64,000 nucleotides of DNA from Selaginella moellendorffii. Taxonomy: Eukaryota > Streptophyta > Lycopodiopsida > Selaginellales > Selaginellaceae. Location of the stretch: positions 389,182 through 453,181 of the forward strand of contig NW_003314302.1 of the NCBI RefSeq assembly GCF_000143415.4, given 5' to 3'. The notes beneath the pieces are model-generated. The model was given only the letters and a program-made list of their open reading frames with translations, was not told where the DNA came from and ran no database searches. This document shows positions 46,379 through 58,422 of this stretch, piece by piece (within the stretch, counting starts at the first letter, position 1; every line of letters begins with the position of its first letter). The translations under genes and the position numbers were made by a program.

Positions 46379-47665
46379 TCTAGTTAGATGATATGCTCAT
46401 TCACGACCTACCAACGTCTCAGCACTTTAACCTACAACTCTGTTTTGCAAAAGCCTTTCGTTGTCTGGACCTATTTAGTTTGTATGCAGTTTAGCCTTTA
46501 TTAGTCAGGATGGAGCGAGGACTCTAACCATCAGCTTTAATTATTTTAATCTTAAAGGAAATACACAAACCGCAACTAGTTTCTACATCCAACATTATTT
46601 AAGCTGGCATCATTGCATAAAGTTGCTTGCATTTGTGCGTTTTGTGTTATATTGTTTATCATAACCATTATTACTTTTCACATGATTTACTTTACATGGA
46701 GTTGCTATTTCTAAAAAAGTCCAAGATTAAAAATTATTTTATGTTAAATTAAAAATTATATTTGTAAATTATTATATCTAATGTATTGGTTCTTTATTAC
46801 TATTCATTTTATTTCTAATTCAGAAAAGCTACTTTTATATAAAAATAAAGAATTATTTTTAATATTTAAGTGAGTCAAGTTATAAAACTCAATAATTATA
46901 TTTAGAATTTTAACGTTTTGCTATTTATAAAATTATAAAATACCTATATTTAGAAAAGTCATTTACAATCAACTTAAGTGTAGCTACATTGCTTCATTTG
47001 TTAATGATTTGAATAAATATGTATTAAATTATAAAGAATTAAAAAAACCATTAAATTAGGTTAATATATGTTAATTTTGATTTTCAAATTAGATTCTAAA
47101 AAAATTCATCCATGGGAATTATTTATTGATTAATAAAAACATTATATTAATCTCTTCTTTGCATCAAAACCAGAGGGGATTGGATTTTACTACTGGATTT
47201 TACTGCTTTATATCATATTTATTATTAAAAATACTTGTCATTAGATAAATTAAAATTTTATTTTATGTAGTAATATTTTGTTTACTTTGAATTTTTATAA
47301 ATTTAATTAAGAAACTAAAATATTTTATTATGTATTTATTTATATTAAATATCCATTAGTTACCAATATTTACCAATAATCATATATAACAGTAAAAAAC
47401 ACCTTAAAATTTATAAATATATTATAAATTAATTTTAATATTAACATATATTACTTATAAAACCACCACTAAATAGTGGTGGTGAATAAATGTTTTTGAG
47501 TGTTTTTACAAAATAATACATGAGTTTTATTAATTTTCTTCCATGTCGAAATATATTATTATTGAATAAATATAAATAAAATTTTAAGTGTAAAAAATTT
47601 TATTTTTACATTTATTCTCATATTTTGTCTTTAAGAGATTTAAAGTTAGGGTAAGGAATCAAAGA

Positions 47666-49804
47666 ATGCGTTTCAGGTCATTTCAAGCTGGTCTCAAATG
47701 GAGGAGGCGACCCAGGAAAGCGGCCAGCTCCCACGGTAATCCCTCTCAATCCATCCCGCAATCCACTGCGCAGTCGATAGAGGATGTGGAGGATGCGCTG
47801 GGCAAGCTGCCGCAGCTCCGTCACGGCAGCAGGGCGACATTCATCGGCAATCTTCTCCAGCGATGCACAGCTCCCGAGCATCTGGCCATCGGCCGCGCGG
47901 TCCACCAGCAGATCGCTCGATCGGGAGACGCCCGCGACAGATTCGTCCAGAATCTCCTCATCCAGATGTATGGGAAGTGTGGCGCTGTCCAAGAAGCCAG
48001 GAAGATCTTCGACGCCATAGCTGACAAGAACGTCTTCTCCTGGAACATCATGATCGGGGCATACGTAAACAATGGCTTGGACGATCACGCTCTGGATCTG
48101 TATAAGCGAATGGCGCCGGCTCTTCCAAGCGCCGTCACCTTTGTCTCGGTGCTCGAGGCGTGCTCCAGCTTGGTGGACGTGAATTCTCTCCATGGCCGGA
48201 TCAAAGAGCTCGGGCTGGAAACCAATCCAGTCGTCGCCACCGCGCTCATCAACGCGTTTAGCGCTGCTGGAAGCTTGCTCTCGGCGGAAGAAGCCTTCCA
48301 CTGCGTGGATTGCAAGGACGCTGTGTGCTGGACGTCGATGATCACCGCATTTGCCAGGAATGGAGACGGCATTGGAGCTCTCAAGACGTTCTCGCGGATG
48401 AACTTGGAAGGTATCTTTCCCGACGAGATTTGCATTGTGAGTGTCATAACCGCGTGCTCGCTTCTCAGGTCCTTGCTGCTCGCGCACCGGCTCTACAAGA
48501 GCGTCGTCCGAGCGATGGATTGTCTCTACCACGTAGAAGTCGGTGCCGCGCTCGTCAACATGTTTGCAAAGTGTGGAAGCCTGGCCGATGCGTGGAAGGT
48601 TTTCGATCGGAGCTACAAGGACGACGTTGTGCTGTGGAACACGATGATCTCCGTCTACGCCGACTATGGTGAGAACCACAAGGCTCTCACGCTCTACCGG
48701 GAAGGAATGCGCAAGGAGTTTGATATGGCTCCCGATGCCGTGACTTTCGTGGTGCTGCTGGAGGTTTGCACGAACTTGAAGGATCTCAAGCAGGGGACTC
48801 TCGTCCACAAGGACGCCGTTGGCGAGGGGCTTGACAGGGATCCAGTGGTGGCCAACGCGGTGGTAAACATGTATGGGAAGTGTGGAGAGCTCCAGCACGC
48901 CAGGAAAGTTTTCGATCTCCGGAGTGACAAACAGAGGGTGGTGTCGTGGAACGGGATGATGGCGCTCTACTTGCAGCACGGACAGGGTGAAAAGGCTCTC
49001 GAGCTCTACAAGACGATGAGCGTGGAGGCCGACGAGCTGACTTACGTGACGTTGCTGGCCGCGTGTGGCAGCGTTGGCGACGTTGAAGAAGGCCGCAGAG
49101 CTCACGCGAAGATCACTGCCAGTGGATTCGAGGCTGTTCCGGTGGTCGCGAATTCGCTGCTCAGCATGTATAGCAAGTTTGGGCGGTGTGACGAAGCGAA
49201 GGTGGTGTTTGAGAAGATCCAGCGGAAGGAAACAGGGGCTTTCAACTCGATGATCTCGGCACTCACAGAACACGGGAAGTTTGAGGAGGCTCTCGGCTTG
49301 TTCCCGCTCATGGACATAGATGGTGTGAGGCCGAACGACGTGACTTTCATCAACGTGTTCTTGGCTTGCACCCATGCCGGACTGGTTGACAAGGCCTGGG
49401 AGCTGTTCCTGTGCATGGTCGAGGAATGTGGGATCGAGCCTTCAGAGAAGCACTGCGGTTGCGTTGTGGATCTGCTAGGACGAGCCGGGAAGCTAGAGGA
49501 GGCCGAGAAGTTTATCGCGAACATGGAAGCTCGGCCGGGGGCTGTGATCTGGATGACACTCTTGGGTGCGTGCAAGCTCCACGGAGATATCGATCGAGGG
49601 AGATTTGCGGCAGAGAAGGCTATCGAGATCGATCCTGCTGACTCCGGGCCTTACGTTGCATTAGCGAGCATCTTCATGGCAGCCGGTATGAAAGACGAGG
49701 CTGATAAGTTGAGAAAGCGGCTTAGCGAGCAGCAGAGAAGGCTTAAGCAGTCTCAGATACGAGAACAAGGCGTGGAATTCACCAGAGAAGAAGGACAAGC
49801 TTGA
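47666..49804 (+). CDS. PLS-class pentatricopeptide repeat protein, E-type without DYW
   Basis: Single exon, 712 residues. The Arg-rich start MRFRSFQAGLKWRRRPRKAA suggests a mitochondrial presequence. Tandem P-L-S triplets occupy about residues 60-600 (for example NLLIQMYGKCGAVQEARKIF and NMYGKCGELQHARKVFDL). The E1 region is complete (VIWMTLLGACKLHGDIDRGR, then IDPADSGPYVALASIFMAAG) and is followed by DEADKLRKRLSEQQRRLKQS and a short tail in the position of E2; no DYW deaminase follows. A large frame on the opposite strand is a shadow of the repeats. It is probably an organelle RNA-editing specificity factor working with a separate deaminase. Confidence 0.88.
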   Translation: MRFRSFQAGLKWRRRPRKAASSHGNPSQSIPQSTAQSIEDVEDALGKLPQLRHGSRATFIGNLLQRCTAPEHLAIGRAVHQQIARSGDARDRFVQNLLIQMYGKCGAVQEARKIFDAIADKNVFSWNIMIGAYVNNGLDDHALDLYKRMAPALPSAVTFVSVLEACSSLVDVNSLHGRIKELGLETNPVVATALINAFSAAGSLLSAEEAFHCVDCKDAVCWTSMITAFARNGDGIGALKTFSRMNLEGIFPDEICIVSVITACSLLRSLLLAHRLYKSVVRAMDCLYHVEVGAALVNMFAKCGSLADAWKVFDRSYKDDVVLWNTMISVYADYGENHKALTLYREGMRKEFDMAPDAVTFVVLLEVCTNLKDLKQGTLVHKDAVGEGLDRDPVVANAVVNMYGKCGELQHARKVFDLRSDKQRVVSWNGMMALYLQHGQGEKALELYKTMSVEADELTYVTLLAACGSVGDVEEGRRAHAKITASGFEAVPVVANSLLSMYSKFGRCDEAKVVFEKIQRKETGAFNSMISALTEHGKFEEALGLFPLMDIDGVRPNDVTFINVFLACTHAGLVDKAWELFLCMVEECGIEPSEKHCGCVVDLLGRAGKLEEAEKFIANMEARPGAVIWMTLLGACKLHGDIDRGRFAAEKAIEIDPADSGPYVALASIFMAAGMKDEADKLRKRLSEQQRRLKQSQIREQGVEFTREEGQA

Positions 49805-52800
49805 GGATTTACAAAGACCAACAGGTTTGCAGCTCTTTTTTCGCTAACGTCCATTTGCTGACGACGATCTCGCAGCTTTTTCTCCAGATTCAACGAATGA
49901 TCGGGGCTAGCGGACAATCGAGCCAACGAGAAAAAGGCAGAACAAGTTGGGAGGTTCAGCTCTCCGTGATGGACTGGTACGAATCAACTCGAGATGTAAG
50001 TTTACAATCAATCAAAGAGAGGCATTTTCTTTCTCTTTCCTCTTCAGTTCTTTTAAAAGTCCATGCTTTCTTCCAAGAAGGGCCTTTGATTGGTAACTGG
50101 CATTGATTCCAGAGGGAGGGATGACGAGGGCCCTGAGTACTTCCAGAGGCCAAATAGAATAAAGCACTGGCAGAGCGAAAAAGGGCCGAGTTCTTACAAT
50201 TTGCTGCTGCTGCAAACTGTGAAGTTCTTACGTATGCCAGAACGGGGCATATGTAGTACAGCAGTTGCAACAGGAGCCCACTAGCAAAAGTTTTATAAAA
50301 AAAAATATAGAATTTCAGTCTGTTTTTTTCTTTTCTTTTTCTTTCTTTACTTTTCTCGAGCAAATTATAAAAATGTGATGGGATTTTCTTCCTAGGGAAC
50401 GTGGGTGAGCAGCTTTTTTGTTTGTTTTGGTCTTAAAAGTGCTAAAAGGAAAAGTAATGATAACTTACTATTTCTAAATAATTAACAATGGAAAGGAGAC
50501 CAGCTTTGCTTGTTTGTCTTGGCATTTGGGATCACAGGCCAACCAGCAAGATCATACATAATCATCCACACAAAATCCACAAACACCCCTCCTTGATCTC
50601 ATGAAGCGCGGCAGCTTGGGTTGGCAAAATCATTCATCTAATATGCATGTGCCAGGCCAACAAGGTGCGATCTCTCCTCCACACACAAACTTTTGCCTTT
50701 GTTCCCCGACAAGGCCGCTTGATTGCTGCTAAACAATGCGAGCACGGATCCAGATCTCCGCGAGTTCATGATCTCCCGCCCTAGAAAATATGGCTGGATA
50801 ATCCCTTTGTCTTGTCAAGGGAGGTTTCTACAATCAATGTTTAGTCTAAAAGGTTGTATTGTTTTCCTTGTTCTCTAGATAGATGCTAGAGAGAACATCA
50901 TGCTGCCAGAGAAACATCATATTGTTCTGGCTTGCTGGACGATTGGGCCATCGAGACACTCACGATCAGTCACCGCTCGCTTGCAAACAAACATACAAAC
51001 AAAAACTGCGCAGGGGGAACAACTTGTGTCTCGTTTCGCTACATTCTTTTCATTGTGAACTTTCTCTCTTGTTTTTTTCCTCTTTGTTTTTTTTTTTTTG
51101 GCGTTTTTGGAATTCTGATAAAGTTTTGCTTGGTAGGACCATTCACGCCTTTGCCTTGTCTGATACGAAGCTCTAAACTCTTTATATCAAATGTTACAAA
51201 CAGAAACACCTTTTTTTTATGATTTATGTATAAAAGATATGTATATGTGACCAAATCTTTTTAGCTTGTTATACATCTCTCATTTTAGGATCGCTGCCCA
51301 CCACCAGTATCAAAACAACGCTCCACCGAGCCCCTTGCACCTGCCATGCAAATATGTGGAGATTCTATGTGATTATTCTAATGTTTTCCCTGGGCTGCCA
51401 ATAGTGGACAAAAAACCATTAAAACAGCCACAACAAACCATCATATTCTAGCAAGTTTTAGCTATACAAAATAATAAATATTTCTTTAGCCTTTTTTGCG
51501 AATTAAGAATTCCAAATGTTGATGCAGCGGCCATCATGGCGTGGCTTGTGCCGCTGGGTTCAGACGCGTGCCTATAATATATAATGTTTTGGGCCCAAAG
51601 CTTATCCATCCCATCCATTTCGTTTGTTGCAACCCACGACCACGTGAAAGGTAATAGACGCTCCATTTGCATTTGCATGCTAGGGATTTGGACAAACTGG
51701 GGAAAAGGTGGTAAAGGTGGTGCGCATAAGGGCATTAAGTTTATATAGAACCCGATATGGTGATCCATTGAGGAAGAAAAGCCCTCGCACACATCAAACA
51801 AGTTGAGCAAAGGAGCGACGGTCTCTTTCGGGATTCTCTCGGAGATCAGTCAGCTTCAAAACCTCTGTGCATTTTCCATTAAGGATTGCTGCTGGCGATG
51901 AACACGTGTTCTTCAACTCAGGGTTAAACAACTTACAAGAAAAGCCATGATATTTTCACTTGGCTGTTCTATCGACAGTCATATAATTAGTTCTGGCTAC
52001 AGAAACTCGATGTTAAGTGTGCAATGAAGGTGTTTTTTTGCTCCAGCTGGAGAGCAAGACCACTGACGTGAAACTTTGAGAGTGGGTCAGCTCGATCGTT
52101 CAAGGGCTATTGATCCTAGCATTTGTATAGAACAAAAGCACGGTGAACCGTACAGAATTGTCAACGTTCGAGAGTTTCCAAACAATGCCCCTGATGGTTG
52201 AGCCAGAGAGAGGACGACTTTCTCCTAGCTATCCTGGGGCTTTTCGAAAGCTCCGCAATAAACAAATGGGCAAAAGTAAAGCTCGATGTCAAGCACAAGA
52301 AACTTTGAGAGGAGCGTGGCCTGATCTGAAAATATAATTCTTCTTCTTCTTCTTCGCCTTTCTCTTTTCCTCTCAGCAGCATCAGCAGCAGCATGCAGCA
52401 GTGACTTTAGCCTCGCTTTGGCGTGCACTTGGTTTCTCCTTCCTTCACATGAGCAGCAGGAAGGATCTAGAGCCCAAAGCCCAAAGCGATAAAGAAAAGA
52501 GAAAAGAGGAAGACAGTATTAGAGCGCTGAAGACCATTGCCATAGGAAGCACAACTCAAATAATATAAATACTATCTCTCAAATAAGTTCTTCTCGATAT
52601 GTCTGCGTAGAGCTTCCATGAAAATTTGTACATGGTAAACGCGCATAATTGAAAACTCAACAAAGCCTGCATTCTTGCATCCACAAGTCTCATGCTTCAC
52701 ATTGGCCACCACAAGACTATCAAATAATTCTTGCAGCGCGCAACTGGGACGCATGGGATCAAAGTAGCATATAGATAAACAGATAAGTAAGAGAGAATAT

Positions 52801-54201
52801 TATAACTAGCCTAATAGCATCACCGTACCAATATACTATGGAAGTATTTATTTGACAAGTTCCTCCACAGGGAACTTTGTCACTCTCAAAGAAAACATTT
52901 GCATCGACCTCTCTTCTTTCTCGCTTTGGAGGGTCCACTTGTTTGTGTTTATACTAGTCTGTCACATGGGACAAGGAGATGGCCTAGAGAGCAAGCACAT
53001 GGAATCGTTGCCATGGTTTAGTACCCGTCGCTGGAGACTTTGGCCTCAAATGAAGCACATGGAATTGTTTGGGAGCTCTCAGTTCCAGCATACTCCATCC
53101 AGATTCAACACCCAAGACAAAACAAATGCAGTGGAATGTCTCGATGATCTTGCGATGTTGAAATAAGGTTTAGCATTTGTACTTAGCCAAATAAACATAA
53201 AATAGAAATTTTTATGTGTTTCTTGCTGAGCATACTTGACCTGGCTCTTAGTTCTCTTTTAAAACAATGCAAAAAGGAATTAATTTAAAATTAAAATTAA
53301 AATTAAAGTTCACAATTAAATATAATATTTTATAATAATAATAATTATTATTATTATGATTATGCTGCCTTCTTTCTGTACATGCATTCCCAACTTAACA
53401 TACATGACCGGACTGTAAGCTCTACCTTCCAGAAATACGTAATCTTTTGTAGGGGCACTTTAGCTTTGGACATATCAGAGATTAATAGCTGCTGATAGTG
53501 GAGGTGTCAGCTCCGCACCGTATTGGTTGGAGCGGTAGAGAGTGGGTTGTATAAATACGGGCCGTGATACACGTCGAAAGAATCAGCATAAAGTCAAACG
53601 CAGGCAAGGCAGCAGCTGGTATATACCCAGGCATCAGTATCAAGTCAATGTTTTTTAATGTTTTGATGTGTGCTTTTGCTCAGGAAAGAGCAGCAGAATC
53701 AAAGTGGGTGTAATTGTTGTTGTTTCAGGCCTGGGAATTCTAACAATTATCAGGTTTGATTAGTTTTGAGGGATAACCTTGGAGAGTTAAAATAGAAAGA
53801 GAGGAGCTCAAGGCTCAAAAGAGAGTCTTGAGGAGGGTTCTTGGTGTAAGAAACAAGAAGAGAGGAAGAAAGTGTGGGGAATCCATGCACCAATTTTCCA
53901 TTCTTTTCCATGGCCACACTCACATTGACTTGATGCTCCATTCAATCCTCCACACTCTCAATGATGGAGTGATTTCATTCTAGGCCTCACTCCAATCTCC
54001 TCATGATTTTGTGTAGCTCCATAGGACCAGGAGAAAGATCTTCAAGAACTTTGGTGGTAGATTCACTTGGTAGCTCCATAGAAGCAGGAGACAGATCTTC
54101 AAGAGCTTTGGGAGATTCACTGGGGAGGAAGAAAGAGAGGAGAGCTCTGTGAGGAAGGAAGAACTCTTTGGAGCAAAGAAAAGGAGAGAAGAGAGGAATC
54201 G
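49805..54201. other. Gene-poor region with some GC-rich patches
   Basis: No gene recognised in 4.4 kb. 49805-50300 is the PPR 3' flank. Patches of normal GC alternate with AT-rich DNA. A TATA-like GTATAAATAC lies near 53550 and could start the transcript of the RING gene at 54202, leaving a long leader. 53990-54120 contains an imperfect direct repeat of about 63 bp (CTCCATAG...AGATCTTCAAGA). 53300-53360 is a short AAT/ATT-rich tract. Confidence 0.45.
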
Positions 54202-55356
54202 ATGAGCACTTGGATGGATACACCCTCTACATCCTCCCCGGAGAACTCTTCCCCTCCTTCTTCTTCTTCTTCTTCTTCTTCCTCTCTCCGGGGATGGGCA
54301 TCCAATGCCACCGTCGCAGTGGCGATGGCGATGAACCACAGCATCCCCGCGGGATCGTCCGGCAGCCCTGGAGGATCCAGCGTGGAGATGAGCGCGCGCT
54401 TCAATCCCTCCATGGCGATCATCATCGTGGTGCTGCTGGGCACATTCTTCTTCATGGGAATCCTCTCCATCTACGTGAAGAAATGCGTCACCACCGAGGC
54501 CGACCTGGAGCGCCACCAGATTCCAATCGCGAGCTGGACGATCGATCACAACCCGCGCTGGGTATCGCAGCGATCGTCCTCGGCCGGCGGCCTCTCGTCG
54601 CTGCTCCAGATCCAGCAGCAGCAGATCCACATCCAGAGCCAGCTCGGGCTGGACAAGGCGTCGATTCAAGCGCTGCCCATCGTCGTCGCCAAGCCCACCG
54701 CCAAGAACCCTAATCACGAGTGCTGCGTGTGCTTGGGGGAATTCCAGGAGCAAGAATTCGTGCGCCTCCTCCCGGGATGCGGCCATTTCTTCCACGTCGA
54801 GTGCATCGATCTATGGCTGCTCGCGCACACCACTTGCCCTCTCTGCCGATTCAAGCTCACCCCGGACAACGTCCACGCCGCCGGCGCCGTGGTCCTCGAC
54901 GTCCCGCAGGAATCGCTGGAAAATCTCCCGCAGCAGCGGCATCGAGCGCCGGAATCCAGCCGCATTCGCTCGATCATCGCTAGGGTTTGGGGTTTCCAGG
55001 GGGAGCGCGCGCGCCGGGGGCAAGAATCCGCGAATTCGGCGCAAGACGATCACCAAAATCCACGCCAGGACGATCATCATCAACATCATCATCAGCAGCA
55101 GCAGCAGCAGCAAGATCACGAGCAGCAGCCGCAAGCCCACCAGGAAATCTCTGTTTCTCCCAGCGATGCATTGGAGCAGGGGAGCGTGGTGGATCAAGCA
55201 CAGCTCCAAGAATGTGGGGACCAAGAACAGCAAGAACACCACCACAGCTTGGCACCCCTTTTGCTACTCAAGAAGGTATGGGATGTTTTTAGGTGCTGGA
55301 AAATGGGGAGATTGGTTGCAAGTGGGAGAATCTTTGGCAGCAGCAGCGGCAGCTAG
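54202..55356 (+). CDS. ATL-type RING-H2 E3 ubiquitin ligase with Gln/His-rich tail
   Basis: Single exon, 384 residues. A serine tract (about 20-28, from TTC repeats) precedes a transmembrane helix at about 71-92. The GLD motif (GLDKASIQALP, 149-159) and the RING-H2 finger (174-215: CCVCLGEF, CGHFFHVECIDLW, CPLC) define an ATL E3 ligase. The tail carries a His/Gln run (about 294-310) coded by CAT/CAG repeats. ATLs sit in plasma or endomembranes and ubiquitinate targets in immunity and stress. It differs from the gene at 33345 by having the GLD motif and a longer tail. Repeat unit 2 begins about 280 bp after its stop codon. Confidence 0.88.
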   Translation: MSTWMDTPSTSSPENSSPPSSSSSSSSSLRGWASNATVAVAMAMNHSIPAGSSGSPGGSSVEMSARFNPSMAIIIVVLLGTFFFMGILSIYVKKCVTTEADLERHQIPIASWTIDHNPRWVSQRSSSAGGLSSLLQIQQQQIHIQSQLGLDKASIQALPIVVAKPTAKNPNHECCVCLGEFQEQEFVRLLPGCGHFFHVECIDLWLLAHTTCPLCRFKLTPDNVHAAGAVVLDVPQESLENLPQQRHRAPESSRIRSIIARVWGFQGERARRGQESANSAQDDHQNPRQDDHHQHHHQQQQQQQDHEQQPQAHQEISVSPSDALEQGSVVDQAQLQECGDQEQQEHHHSLAPLLLLKKVWDVFRCWKMGRLVASGRIFGSSSGS

Positions 55357-55639
55357 AGAGGGATCCAATGCGATCCTCGCAAGATTGCTCGCAAGAGCAA
55401 GAACAATACATACTCCAAGAACAAAAAAAGAAAAAAGAAGAAAAATTCGATCTTCGCCTTTCTTGGGCTCTTTGGCACAAAGGAAAGGAAGTACTCTCTC
55501 TCCTCTAGACACCCTTCCTGTGTATACGAGACGACTGTGATGAATTGGGCCGTATAGCAAGGGGGGGAGGAATTCGATCGATTGATCGTAGCTGGCCGTC
55601 TTTGCTTGTGTAAAAGCCGACCATTTCTATCGTCCTGGC

Positions 55640-57918
55640 TTTGGTGCTTCTTTGAATTCGCCTGTGCCTTCTCTTTACTTCCACCTACATTTCGCTCTAC
55701 GTAGCTCTAGAGCGACAAACGTACCGATTGGAACCCGGGATGGATCGAAAATTTCTCGTGCTCCGGTTCTAACACGCGAATTAGTGGTCAATCCAGGGGG
55801 TCAACCAGGTCCAAGTTTCTAGTCGTCGGCTGCGGGTCTTTTGGATTTTGATTGTTTTTGTGCTCTGGTCGTGTCAGTCTCGCCATCCAGGGGAATTCAA
55901 GTGAAGAGCTCCAAAGTCTCTGTGAGAGTTTACAGCCAGCAAACAACAAAGGAAATCAAGGAAGTTTGGTGGCAAGTTGTTGATCCGAAGACAATTGACT
56001 CCCAAGTTTCTTGAGAAAGGTTGAAGTGATCTCAAGACCATGGTTATCTTATGATTCTGATTTGCAGTTGTTTGAACTGAAATCATCAAAACAGCTTACT
56101 ATAATCCGTCGGTCTCATGCTTTTTGGTGGGCGCTACGAAACCTTGTAAACAGTTAATGAATGAATGAATGAATGAACTTACATTTTAGATCTTAATGTG
56201 GGAGGATCCAAGATGAACACTCGAAGGAAAAGAGAGAAAAAAAAACTGTCCCAGCCATGATGCACCCGCTGTTGTGTACTTTGTCATCATGAAAATGGTA
56301 CCAAGTACAGGGCAAGGTACAATTATGACATGGTTTGCTAGTTTTTTTTTTCTCTCTATTTTTTTTTTTTTGTTTTTCTCTCTTGGACATCTTTGAGTTG
56401 TTTCTATCCCCTTGCATCTTTCGTTCATTGTCTTGTTTTCCTTGCCTCTCTTCGTTTTGAGGTACTCAAAAGAGAAAAGCATCTCTCCGGTTGAGTTTCC
56501 GAGAGAGCTTTGCATCGACAATTCATGTAAAATGAAATACCATTTGGAGTTCTAACATCTCCAGGCTTTGTCCTTCATAGCAGATGTTTGTGTTGGCATT
56601 TCCCCGTTCTAGTACGAGTGAAATCAAGTAAGAACATGGTCTGTTAGGAGCTCATATGCAATGAAAACACGGTCTCAAGCTTTTAAGTTGGACTGGCAGA
56701 TCATATAAACAGTGTAAAGTCTTGGATGTTATATTCAGAAACTTGTATTGGCAATTGAAAGCAAGTTGACGGCTTTGCGAGGAGAGGCGCTGGGTGCTGG
56801 GCTGGGCATTGGGCCAGGCTAAGCTCTTTTACGAGCTGTTTTCTCTGATGTTGCAGCCACAAGATCGAGACCTCACAAGCTACGAAGATCTTGCAAGGCA
56901 AAAGCTTGACAGGGTCCACAGACGTGTCCGGCCCCAAACATCTTCAGCAACAGCCTTGTGAAGCGTCTCTCGACCATACAAGCCCTACATCAACAGCACG
57001 TCCTCAAGCTCAGCCGCGATACATCCTCAACCTCAGTCGTGATGCCATAGCTCCAGCCACAATTTCAAATGTGACTGTCACCTCGTCATGCCACTTTAAA
57101 GTGCCAAAAAATGCACCACACACTCATCGTTTGACACAGTCCACCGGTCCGTTCTCAATAGTCCGAGTGCGAGACCGGCTCAACCTCGCCCCCGGGACCC
57201 CAAGACACGGCCTCGCCTAGGCCGGTTTCAACAAAACGAGCACCGTCCCCTGGCACGGACCGACACATCCGCGTCGGGCTCGCCCCCCCAGGACTCGAGT
57301 CAAACTCAGATTGCTGAAGTCCGGCTACATAGTAACTCGGATGGCACACTGACTGCCTGCTCTCTTGCCACGCTCAGCTACAACCTCGGGCCAAAGATCG
57401 TCCTGTGTCGCTACTGTGTCCGGTTTGTTCTGCATGCCATTGGGCTCAATAGACCTTCCGTTAGACAGTGCACTCACAGACTCCCCCATCCCCACCCATA
57501 CAAGAGTGTGCCCATACACGCCGTCACACAACCTCTGGCCAACTCCAAGGCCACATGCCTCACGCCCTAGGCTGCACACGACAAGGCGACCCCCTTCCTA
57601 AGACAAAAGCGAATCAAAAGCTCTTGGCTCTTCAAAGCGACCTCTCCTACCACCACCCCAGGGTGGCCGATCACCCCCGCGGCGACTTCCTCACCATCTT
57701 ACCGATATCATGACACCAAAACTCGTCACAACACCAACAGGTTAGATCCACATCTGCCGCCTTCCTCTGGGCATTGCTCGCCCGTTCATACTTAGTATAT
57801 TTCTTCAGCCATCAAGCTCGTGTAATAAAAAAAACCTGCATTTTAAAATTAAATTGGCATCTTATTTTCTTTTGAGTTCAATGTTCCTCAATTTATTTCC
57901 AGGCATGCTGAAACTTTT
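55640..57918. other. Non-coding part of repeat unit 2
   Basis: About 2.3 kb without a recognised gene. The GC-rich part (57160-57760) has open frames of up to about 110 codons that resemble no family; similar DNA recurs inverted at 61130-61773. Its base composition and repeated occurrence suggest old transposon or LTR sequence trapped inside the unit. Confidence 0.5.
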
Positions 57919-58422
57919 TCAATGGAACTTGAAAGCCCGAATGAACCAGTTGCCTTGGCGAATGATCCAGCTGACCCAGCTGGTAGTTTTCACAACATAC
58001 TGCACTCTACATGCCGCTGTTGTGTAAGACACCGAAGCTGCAGAGCCACACCAGAAAGAAATAGAATTTATAGCTTCCATAGTACAGAGCCTGCAAGCAG
58101 CCTGATCGTTGCAAGTGAGAGCTCCGAACAAGTCACCATGCTGGGTGGTGATATTGCTTGAGGTGCGGAGCATATCAGTCAAGGCTGCTCCAATAGCCCT
58201 GGTTGATGGATCCCAGACAGATAATTTTGCACAAGAGCATACCAACGTGTTGGCTAGGTAGCTCTTCCAGCAAAGTCCAAGAGCTGCTGGAGCTGGAGCT
58301 GGAGCTGCAATTGGAACTGGAGCTGGAAGTTGAACTGGAGAAATTCTGGGAAGAGGATATCTCTTGGCTCCAGCAATTGTGATTACGAGGGAGAGCGCTA
58401 AGAAAACTTTACCTTGCTCCAT
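57919..58422 (-). CDS. Secreted DUF26/ginkbilobin-2-like cysteine-rich protein, copy C
   Basis: Intact single exon, 167 residues. Signal peptide MEQGKVFLALSLVITIAGA, then a Pro/Ala-rich linker (about 28-47) and a domain with eight cysteines (51, 62, 64, 104, 110, 113, 125, 138). The order TCNDQAACRLC...WC...AACRVQY resembles the Gnk2-homologous/DUF26 domain of secreted plant antifungal mannose-binding proteins, but the hallmark spacing C-8X-C-2X-C is here C-5X-C-2X-C and two cysteines are extra. An apoplastic defence role is inference. It is divergent from copy D with 353 bp between starts; TATA-like TTATATATATCAGG lies about 45 bp upstream. A small unrelated cysteine-rich family is the alternative. 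Confidence 0.72.
   Translation of the reverse strand: MEQGKVFLALSLVITIAGAKRYPLPRISPVQLPAPVPIAAPAPAPAALGLCWKSYLANTLVCSCAKLSVWDPSTRAIGAALTDMLRTSSNITTQHGDLFGALTCNDQAACRLCTMEAINSISFWCGSAASVSYTTAACRVQYVVKTTSWVSWIIRQGNWFIRAFKFH

Larger units (their letters stand above)
44156..47665. other. Gene-poor AT-rich region
   Basis: No assignable gene over 3.5 kb. 44880-44925 holds a hairpin (separate entry). 45800-46380 has modestly higher GC and some protein-like reading (separate entry). 46560-47640 is extremely AT-rich (TATTTAT- and AATTAT-rich) with no frame of note. Confidence 0.5.

Noticed and set aside
47678-49375. 565-codon open frame on the minus strand across the third PPR gene
   Set aside because: It mirrors the GC-rich PPR repeats in the antisense frame, has no domain, and lies wholly inside a convincing PPR gene.
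57325-57579. Open frames in the GC-rich block of repeat unit 2
   Set aside because: They are not conserved in frame between the mirrored copies and show no domain.
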